Assembly (NCBI RefSeq): GCF_003170075.1
Contig: NZ_PMZU01000054.1
Coordinates: forward strand, 1-32,493
DNA from: Methanoregula sp.
Lineage (GTDB): Archaea > Halobacteriota > Methanomicrobia > Methanomicrobiales > Methanospirillaceae
Reading direction: 5' to 3'
DNA length: 32,493 nt
The notes beneath the pieces were generated by a model. That model saw only the letters and a list, made by a program, of their open reading frames with translations. It had not been told where the DNA came from and did not search any database. Below, piece by piece: positions 1 through 5,463 of this stretch (within the stretch, counting starts at the first letter, position 1; every line of letters starts with the position of its first letter). The translations under genes and the position numbers were made by a program.

Positions 1-113
1 ATAATCAGAAGAAAAAAGCAAACAAAAATAGATTTGACCCATTCTCTATTTTGTTTACTCATATTACCAAGTGTTCAATCTGTCAAGGTGATATAAAATA
101 GTATTAATTGATT

Positions 114-1205
114 TTATTTTGTTGCTGCCAACCCTATCATTATCATCCAGCGGTTGCCAGTTAAGTCCAGCGGGATACCAGCCAGTTGTGCCGGGGTTAA
201 TCCACCGATGCCTTGGTGTGGCCGGATGTAGTTATAGTATGTCTGCATCCCAGCCGCGAAATCCTCAGCACTGATCTCGCTGTCAAGTGACCGGAATATC
301 TTTGTCCTTTCACGGAAGGTTCCGTTAAGTCGTTCAAGGATGTTGTTGTTCGGCTTTGTCTCGAAGTCTTTTAACCTCAGGTGCGGATTCTGGATTCTAC
401 CAAGTCCCATGTATTCCGCCTTAACCGCTCGTCTGTATGCCGGTAATCCGTCAGTGACAATTGCATCTGGCCGGACTTCGGTGATCTCCTTTGCCTTGGC
501 AAGCGGTTTGCGTGCGTCCTTGACGTACCGGGTTTCAGTGACTTGGCAGGCAAGGAGGTAGCGCGTCTTGGCATCCATCAGATTCCAGATCCACTGATAG
601 TACTTCTTCTCACCTTCTTTTTTGATGAACACCGTCGTCTCATCACAGTGCCAGATGTTCCCGACATCGGCTTTGTACTTCTCGGCATATTTGCTGAGGT
701 GTTTCAGGTACTTGTGGATCCAGCGGATAACGGTGGTGTGAACGACAGCAATATTATGGAATTGCTTAAGATGATCCACGATCTTCCGGTCTGATAATCC
801 CTTGAAGTAAAGATCGAGAGTAAGGGTAATCGTTTCAGGGGAGTGCTTCATCCGGCAGAATCCCTTATCAACAACAAAGGTGTGGTTGCAATCTTGGCAT
901 ACGAACCGCTGAACCGTCCCGTACCTGGTTTTTCTAATCCCCCACTTTCCAACATTCGTGGATTTACAGGACGGGCATGTGATCATCGGTTCCACCGTTT
1001 CAATGTCTGTGGATTTGCTTTGCTCCTGTACCTCTCCAGCTATTTTTAATGATAACTGGATGGCGTGAATATGTTTACAGATAACATTTCTCGTCGTGTG
1101 ATCGGGACAGGTACAAGACCATGCGGCCTGCCCACGCTGTTGGGCGTGGCGGTCTTTGTAGGTGCGGGCCACGTGGTAGTATGCGTCAATGCTCTGCGAA
1201 CGCAC
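114..1205 (-). CDS. SWIM-domain DDE transposase (IS6/IS240-like)
   Basis: This is a DDE transposase that would cut and join IS ends. From the GTG at 1205 the 363 residues hold, in order, a SWIM zinc finger (C31, C33, C43, H45 in CTCPDH...CKH), a zinc ribbon (CPSC at 77-80, CQDC at 103-106), a helical DNA-binding part, and an RNase H-like catalytic core with D188 (HCDET), D252 (TDGLPAY) and E291 (NNILERLNG), ending in the usual YNYIRPHQ stretch. The GTG is not a convincing start: the SWIM domain begins upstream, the frame stays open, and a well-placed ribosome site precedes an ATG at 1301. That longer frame is broken by one TAG (1272-1274). The family call rests on the catalytic core and zinc ribbon; the exact IS family is uncertain. 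Confidence 0.85.
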   Translation of the reverse strand: MRSQSIDAYYHVARTYKDRHAQQRGQAAWSCTCPDHTTRNVICKHIHAIQLSLKIAGEVQEQSKSTDIETVEPMITCPSCKSTNVGKWGIRKTRYGTVQRFVCQDCNHTFVVDKGFCRMKHSPETITLTLDLYFKGLSDRKIVDHLKQFHNIAVVHTTVIRWIHKYLKHLSKYAEKYKADVGNIWHCDETTVFIKKEGEKKYYQWIWNLMDAKTRYLLACQVTETRYVKDARKPLAKAKEITEVRPDAIVTDGLPAYRRAVKAEYMGLGRIQNPHLRLKDFETKPNNNILERLNGTFRERTKIFRSLDSEISAEDFAAGMQTYYNYIRPHQGIGGLTPAQLAGIPLDLTGNRWMIMIGLAATK

Positions 1206-1301
1206 GTCCCACTCATCCTTGTCGGTCTGGATGATGGTATCAGGCTGGCTCAGGATTGCGAGACCCCTTAACTATCTTGGGTCGGTGATTTGTTTTATCA
1301 T
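1206..1301 (-). other. 5' extension of transposase with in-frame TAG
   Basis: Reading on from the transposase on the minus strand, ATG at 1301-1299 is preceded by GGAGAGG and opens the same frame. The first ten codons read MIKQITDPR then TAG (1272-1274), followed by LRGLAILSQPDTII and then a DEWDVRSQS segment that fits the start of SWIM domains in related transposases. The only defect is this amber codon, so the gene is either freshly inactivated, read through, or started downstream. Confidence 0.75.
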
Positions 1302-1337
1302 TTTTAACCTCTCCTTTACTTACTTATTATACATTAT

Positions 1338-1411
1338 AATACGTTTTGATACATAATAAACCTTTTGGATACAAATGGATTGAAAAGTATTAAGTAGGTT
1401 GAAAACGTATT
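1338..1411. repeat. 10-bp inverted repeat pair
   Basis: AATACGTTTT at 1338-1347 is matched by its exact reverse complement AAAACGTATT at 1402-1411, with 54 bp between. The right arm ends 16 bp before the start of the small AbrB-type gene. It could be an operator for that protein or part of the insertion-sequence end. Confidence 0.5.
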
Positions 1412-1427
1412 GTTTAGTGTGGTAAAC

Positions 1428-1574
1428 ATGGTTCAAATGCACTCTGCTACATTGAAAGTAATCCAAGGTGGACGGATTACGATCCCCACGGAAGTGCGGG
1501 AATTGGAGAACATCCAAGAAGGCGATTACGTCAAAGTGACGATTGAGAAAATCGAGAGGCAAAAGAACCAGTAA
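1428..1574 (+). CDS. Small AbrB/SpoVT-type DNA-binding protein
   Basis: A 48-residue protein from ATG 1428 to TAA 1574. It carries the swapped-hairpin AbrB/MazE signature: a short strand, then GGRITIPTEVRELENIQEG, then a closing strand DYVKVTIEKIE and a basic tail. Proteins of this fold bind DNA as dimers and are often the antitoxin or autoregulator of a toxin pair. No toxin gene follows: the next 77 bp hold nothing and the next gene is on the other strand. It is therefore an orphan, possibly cut from a pair when the neighbouring insertion sequence arrived. No strong ribosome site is seen, so it may be read from a short leader. Confidence 0.7.
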   Translation: MVQMHSATLKVIQGGRITIPTEVRELENIQEGDYVKVTIEKIERQKNQ

Positions 1575-1651
1575 GCGCGAGATCAACCGCGAGGCACCAG
1601 TTATGATGAAATGCACCCAACAACCGACAACGCACCAGAACCTCTAAAAAA

Positions 1652-2575
1652 TTAGTCGCCCAGCATGTCGAGGAGCTCGAAACCGTCCGCGATATGGTGG
1701 AGGCGCTCCTCGCCGATGACAAGTGTCCGCCCGATCTTTTTTTCGTGGTGGTAATCGGTAATGATACACATCGCCTGTTTCTTTGCGATCTTCGAGAGGT
1801 TGCTGATGAGTGCAGCCCTTTTCACCACCTTCTGCGCCGTGCCGTAGCCGGTGAGGATCGTGTGCTTGTCGAACGTGAGGAGTGCCTGGAACGGTGCGCC
1901 CCGGAGCGTGTGGAGCTGCATCCCGAGCTGTTCGAGGAACTCGATGGGTATGCTGGAGTCGTGCCGTTTATAAGTGGTCTCTCGCCCGGCGCCTGCCGGT
2001 TCGCTGCCGACAAGATCGATGGACTCGACCACACCGGTATTAAAGAACTCCTCGATCCTGATCGCAACCTCGAGCGTCGTCCCCATCCCGCTCTCGTACT
2101 TGCTGATCGTGCGCCGGGACACCCCGAGCACCTGTCCGAGGTCGCCAAGCGACATGTTGCGCCGCTCGCGGAGCTCCCGCAGGGCGTCGCCGTTGATGTT
2201 CACGTACAGCCCGCCGGGCGACGCGTAGACCAGCGGGGGGATCTTCTCGACAAAATAATCGTACAGCGTCGCGATGCTGATCGCATAGATGCCGTACCTG
2301 ACATAGACCGCCCCCCGTTCGAGTTCGGCTTCGCGGGCGCGTTCACCCACGATCAGGGGCACTGCACCCAGATGCCGGGCGATCACATCGAGATCGAACG
2401 CAGCTTCCTCGCTTACCGAATCGATATGAGTCACGACTTTTATCACGAGCAGAGTCCCGTTGTTGCGTGCGATGAGGTCGAAACTCCTCGGGCGGAGAAT
2501 AAACTTCTCGGATACCTCGAACCCCGCCGAGATCATCACGCTGGTTACCAGCTGGAGCTGGCGTTCCTGGGACAT
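1652..2575 (-). CDS. COG1395-type HTH transcriptional regulator
   Basis: A 307-residue archaeal transcription regulator of the COG1395 type. ATG 2575 (MSQERQLQLV) is chosen because a TATA box lies about 30 bp upstream and the protein has the family's usual length of a little over 300 residues; the longer open frame upstream runs antisense through tiaS. Residues 1-125 look like the nuclease-like N-terminal domain of this family (SFDLIARNNG, LLVIKVVTH). Residues 131-178 form an XRE-type helix-turn-helix (LRERRNMSLGDLGQVLGVSR, then RTISKYESG). The C-terminal part is the conserved domain of unknown role. It is divergent from tiaS with only 43 bp between starts. The regulated genes cannot be told from sequence. 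Confidence 0.85.
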   Translation of the reverse strand: MSQERQLQLVTSVMISAGFEVSEKFILRPRSFDLIARNNGTLLVIKVVTHIDSVSEEAAFDLDVIARHLGAVPLIVGERAREAELERGAVYVRYGIYAISIATLYDYFVEKIPPLVYASPGGLYVNINGDALRELRERRNMSLGDLGQVLGVSRRTISKYESGMGTTLEVAIRIEEFFNTGVVESIDLVGSEPAGAGRETTYKRHDSSIPIEFLEQLGMQLHTLRGAPFQALLTFDKHTILTGYGTAQKVVKRAALISNLSKIAKKQAMCIITDYHHEKKIGRTLVIGEERLHHIADGFELLDMLGD

Positions 2576-2601
2576 GCAGTTACAAATGGATGGAGCGTGC
2601 C

Positions 2602-2614
2602 CATATATTAATAT
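2602..2614 (-). promoter_or_regulatory. TATA box for the COG1395 regulator
   Basis: ATATATTAATATA lies in the 43-bp gap between two divergent genes. On the minus strand its centre is about 33 bp from the regulator ATG, giving a leader of only a few bases. On the plus strand it is too close to the tiaS ATG (about 11 bp), so tiaS should use a promoter inside the regulator gene. Confidence 0.55.
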
Positions 2615-2618
2615 AGAC

Positions 2619-3845
2619 ATGCTGATCGGTATTGATGACACAGATTCACCGGCGGGAATGTGCACCACGTATCTCGGCGCGGTACTGGCCCGCCGGCTGA
2701 TCCGTGAGCACATGCGGGTACGGGAGGCACGGCTCGTCCGGCTTAACCCGAACGTGACGTTCAAAACCCGGGGGAACGCAGCGATCGCTCTTGATGTGGA
2801 GGGCGACCCGGAGCATGCGTTTGCACTCGCATGCGGCATCGTTGAGGAACTTGCCGATTTCTCCTGCGAGAAGACAAACCCCGGGGTTGTCGTAGCAGAG
2901 AAACGGCCGGACCCGGCGTTTTACCGGAAGGCAGTGACGGATTTCTGCGAGATCGATGAGGCCGTTGCCGTTCTCGAAGCGGCGGGCGCCCGGTACAAGG
3001 GTTGGAAGAACCGGCGCGGCCTTGTCGGGGCGACCGCAGCGGTCGCAAGCGTCTTTGCCGATGCGACCTACGAGATCCTTGCGTACCGCGAACCGGCCCG
3101 GTGGGGCACGCCCCGGGAGGTTGACAGGGAGAGCCTCTTTGCCGCAGAGGAGGAGACGTTCCCGCACACGTGGGATACCGTGGATGTTGCGAACCAGGTC
3201 GTGGTCTGCGTGCCGCACACACCGGACCCGGTCCTCTTTGGCATACGGGGCGAGAGCCCGGCGTGGGTGATGGCGGCCCGCTCGTTCATCGAATCCGAGA
3301 AACCGGCGCTCGAACAGATCTGGGTGACGAACCAGGGGACCGATGCCCACCTCGTCCCCGGGACATGCGGCGCATTGCGTGAAGGGATCTCGTACCGGGT
3401 GTGGGGCGTTGTTGCCGGCCGGCCGGCAACCGGGGCCGGTGGGCATGTCTCATTTATGATCCGGGATGACGATGCGGAGGCCCGGTGCATGGCATATGAG
3501 CCGACAAAAAATTTCCGGGACACAGTAAGGGCGCTGGTGCCGGGCGATGAGATTGTCGCTGTCGGGAGTTACAAGAAAGGGAGCATCAACTTAGAGAAGA
3601 TGTGCCTTGTCTCACCAGCACGGGATCTCCGGATAACGGCACCGCAGTGCACCGCGTGCAACAAACGCATGACGAGCGACGGGAAGGGCAAGGGGTTCAA
3701 GTGCCGTAAGTGCGGGGCACATGCGATGGATCCCGAAGTGCAGGAAATTTCCCGGATGCTCACTGCCGGCTGGTACGAGGTACCGCCGACCGCCCGCAGG
3801 CACCTCGCAAAACCGCTGTGCAGAGGGGCGCCGGAGATCCCGTGA
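2619..3845 (+). CDS. tiaS: tRNA(Ile2) 2-agmatinylcytidine synthetase TiaS
   Basis: TiaS attaches agmatine to C34 of tRNA-Ile(CAU), using ATP, so that the tRNA reads AUA codons. It is an archaeal enzyme. The 408-residue protein begins with the conserved MLIGIDDTDSPAGMCTTYLG, which fixes the start at 2619 even though the open frame extends upstream. A central catalytic region follows (KGWKNRRGLVGATAAVAS), then an OB-like segment, then a C-terminal zinc ribbon from about residue 344 (CTACNKRM...CRKC). Length matches the family. A T-run directly after the stop may end the transcript. Confidence 0.95.
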   Translation: MLIGIDDTDSPAGMCTTYLGAVLARRLIREHMRVREARLVRLNPNVTFKTRGNAAIALDVEGDPEHAFALACGIVEELADFSCEKTNPGVVVAEKRPDPAFYRKAVTDFCEIDEAVAVLEAAGARYKGWKNRRGLVGATAAVASVFADATYEILAYREPARWGTPREVDRESLFAAEEETFPHTWDTVDVANQVVVCVPHTPDPVLFGIRGESPAWVMAARSFIESEKPALEQIWVTNQGTDAHLVPGTCGALREGISYRVWGVVAGRPATGAGGHVSFMIRDDDAEARCMAYEPTKNFRDTVRALVPGDEIVAVGSYKKGSINLEKMCLVSPARDLRITAPQCTACNKRMTSDGKGKGFKCRKCGAHAMDPEVQEISRMLTAGWYEVPPTARRHLAKPLCRGAPEIP

Positions 3846-3852
3846 TTTTTTT
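3846..3852 (+). terminator. T-run terminator after tiaS
   Basis: Seven T residues follow directly on the TGA stop of tiaS. Short T-runs act as archaeal terminators. The next gene begins about 135 bp on. Confidence 0.45.
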
Positions 3853-3986
3853 AAAACATACGCGGTCACGGTAAGAGGGCTCCGGTCTTTGAAGAAAAAA
3901 TCCGCATTCAGGAAAGCATATTGCCCGCCCGTTCATTCTTTTTTAATCAAAACCTGTGCCAAACAGGTTTTGCAGAGTGAGAAGGC

Positions 3987-4445
3987 ATGAAAGGAAAACA
4001 ACCGGAGTATCTCCGCAGCGGGGGGAAGGCGTGTGCAGAGAAGATGGGCTACCACTGGGCGGAAAATTCCGATCTGAAACTCCCGTTTGACGGCCTGATG
4101 TACCGGGAGACGGTGATGGTGGCCGTGAAATTAAAAAAGGTCCGGTACGGGATCGATGATGACTGCATCATCGAACAGAAATTTCCGGATGATGTCGCGG
4201 CACTCCGCACTCTTCCCCTTTCGCCGTACGTGCTCCGCGAGCTCTGGATACGGACACAGAATGAGCGGGCGTACCGGCGGTTCTATGTCCTCGCCGACAC
4301 CACCGCGGAGATTGAGGAGAACACAAAAGAAGGGTACCGGAACACTCATTACCGGGAGGCGTACTGGAAGAAGGCACCATACCGGGTCGACATTCCTCTT
4401 CACAATGAGGAGGGGGATGATACCTCAAGTCAGAAAACCCCGTAA
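3987..4445 (+). CDS. Hypothetical protein, possible nuclease-like fold
   Basis: A 152-residue soluble, charged protein that I do not recognise. ATG 3987 is preceded by GTGAGAAGGC, a weak ribosome site. Residues 30-52 (LKLPFDGLMY then VMVAVKLKKVRYG) resemble the D...xxK core of PD-(D/E)XK nucleases, but the acid before the lysine is absent, so an active nuclease is doubtful. A helical middle (ALRTLPLSPYVLRELWI) and a polar tail follow. It stands alone between tiaS and the toxin pair, which is on the opposite strand, with a hairpin just after its stop. Confidence 0.65.
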   Translation: MKGKQPEYLRSGGKACAEKMGYHWAENSDLKLPFDGLMYRETVMVAVKLKKVRYGIDDDCIIEQKFPDDVAALRTLPLSPYVLRELWIRTQNERAYRRFYVLADTTAEIEENTKEGYRNTHYREAYWKKAPYRVDIPLHNEEGDDTSSQKTP

Positions 4446-4450
4446 AACGC

Positions 4451-4467
4451 TCCGTTTGCCAAACGGA
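4451..4467 (+). terminator. Hairpin after the hypothetical gene
   Basis: TCCGTTT-GCC-AAACGGA forms a perfect 7-bp stem with a 3-base loop, 5 bp after the stop of the upstream gene. It is placed to end or stabilise that transcript. Confidence 0.4.
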
Positions 4468-4595
4468 CGACCCCTATTTCCAGCTGGAGTGGAAATGATG
4501 TCCACGCCCATGCAAAAGTCAGAGGAAAAGAACGCTTTATTAAAACAGGGGAAGTATTGAGGTTTTTGAACCTGCAATACAGACGCTTTCCGGCG

Positions 4596-4612
4596 CCCCC
4601 TTTTTTGGGGGG
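4596..4612. terminator. C5-T6-G6 hairpin in convergent gap
   Basis: CCCCC TTTTTT GGGGGG can fold on itself and gives a U-rich loop on the plus strand. It lies between the hypothetical gene and the 3' end of vapC, in a 248-bp gap with no other gene, so it is a plausible terminator. The same design recurs between cooS and nuoE. Confidence 0.35.
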
Positions 4613-4693
4613 ATACCAAAGGCCGTGCCCGAAAATAACTGCCGCCCGGGGGCTTCTGTGGCCGTATTTTTGAAGATCACCCCGGATGATGAT

Positions 4694-5083
4694 TTATACG
4701 TCGATCGTTTCCTCAAGACCGGCGAAGTGCCGGTCCCCGGTAAGGATTTTGAGGTGGTGGATCCGTGCGGTCGCAAGGATCAGGCAGTCCACAGCCCCCA
4801 TCCCAGAGCCCGCCCGTTTCTGTCCGGCCTTGATCCTGCCGGCGGCAATGGCTGTCTGCCGGTCTACGGGAAGGACTTCGGCATGGGCGGTAATGGTGGC
4901 AAGAAGGGCGGCAGTTTTTTCTTCACCAGAGAGATCGCCCAGCCGGTACTGGAGTTCGTACAGGGTCAGCACGGAGATCGCCTGCGGGGAATGTTTTTCA
5001 AGGCTTGCAAGCGCCCGGTGCCCCCACGGGCTGCCGGAAAAAATCTCCATCCACGAATAGGTGTCGATGAGGATGCCGGTCAT
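4694..5083 (-). CDS. vapC: PIN-domain toxin, VapC-like
   Basis: A 129-residue PIN-domain ribonuclease, the toxin half of a VapBC-type pair; family members cut tRNA or rRNA. The four acidic residues that bind metal are visible: D7 (LIDTYSWMEIF), E43 (TLYELQYRLG), D99 (GAVDCLILATA) and D117 (ILTGDRHF). Length is normal. Its ATG overlaps the stop of the antitoxin gene by 4 bp (ATGA), so the two should be translated together. The target RNA cannot be read from sequence. Confidence 0.88.
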   Translation of the reverse strand: MTGILIDTYSWMEIFSGSPWGHRALASLEKHSPQAISVLTLYELQYRLGDLSGEEKTAALLATITAHAEVLPVDRQTAIAAGRIKAGQKRAGSGMGAVDCLILATARIHHLKILTGDRHFAGLEETIDV

Positions 5084-5379
5084 TCCTCATCTTCCTTTTG
5101 GACTTCCCGGTCATGGTCGCGGTACACGGCTCCCATATCAAGATCAGGCAGGATCCCAAAAAGGGAACCGAGCGGTTTTACCGGGATCAGTTCGATGTGC
5201 CCTTGTGTTTCCCGGACCACAAACCGGTCGGCACCGTAATGCTCCCGGATTTTTTTGGGGAGGACCATGCGCCCTGTCGTGTCGATGGTCACAACAGGAC
5301 CGGATGCATATTCTGCCGCAGGTTCGCTGACGCCCGGGACCCGGGTACGTCTCCCGTGCGGCCAAGTTGTATGTTTCAT
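5080..5379 (-). CDS. vapB: AbrB-type antitoxin, VapB-like
   Basis: A 99-residue antitoxin. ATG 5379 is chosen because a GGAG lies upstream and because the longer open frame runs antisense through the methylase gene. Residues 28-65 are the AbrB DNA-binding hairpin (VVTIDTTGRMVLPKKIREHY). Residues 66-99 are the acidic, flexible tail (ending QKEDEE) that in this family wraps the PIN toxin. The first 27 residues are an unusual basic extension. It overlaps vapC by 4 bp. The repeated GGCAAAA boxes upstream suggest autoregulation. Confidence 0.85.
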   Translation of the reverse strand: MKHTTWPHGRRTRVPGVSEPAAEYASGPVVTIDTTGRMVLPKKIREHYGADRFVVRETQGHIELIPVKPLGSLFGILPDLDMGAVYRDHDREVQKEDEE

Positions 5380-5410
5380 ATCCCATTCTCCACAGGACAA
5401 TGCAGCGTAT

Positions 5411-5463
5411 GGCAAAATAAAATTTTTGGCAAAAATAAAAAAAATGGCAAAATTATTGCAATG
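5411..5463. promoter_or_regulatory. Iterated GGCAAAA boxes upstream of vapBC
   Basis: GGCAAAA occurs at 5411, 5428 and 5446, with a related TTGCAA at 5456, in a very AT-rich stretch upstream of vapB. Spacing of the full copies is 17 and 18 bp. In the vapB direction each reads TTTTGCC. Such arrays fit an operator bound by several AbrB-type dimers and overlap the probable promoter and the 3' end of the methylase-like gene. Confidence 0.5.

Larger units (their letters stand above)
1..1320 (-). mobile_element. Insertion sequence, ends not located
   Basis: One transposase gene fills most of this AT-rich stretch, so it is taken as an insertion sequence. The flanks (1-113 and 1302-1427) are far richer in A and T than the genes to the right. 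By eye I could not find a convincing pair of terminal inverted repeats or a target duplication, so the limits given are only the outer bounds of the AT-rich segment and the left end may lie outside the window. Confidence 0.5.

Noticed and set aside
1-1427. Terminal inverted repeats of the insertion sequence
   Set aside because: AT-rich similarity such as TATTTTGTTTAC was tried against the right flank, but no pair of matching ends was found; the 10-bp repeat at 1338/1402 lies on one side only.
2646-3446. 266-codon minus-strand frame opposite tiaS
   Set aside because: GC-rich antisense shadow rich in R and P; tiaS on the plus strand is clearly the gene.
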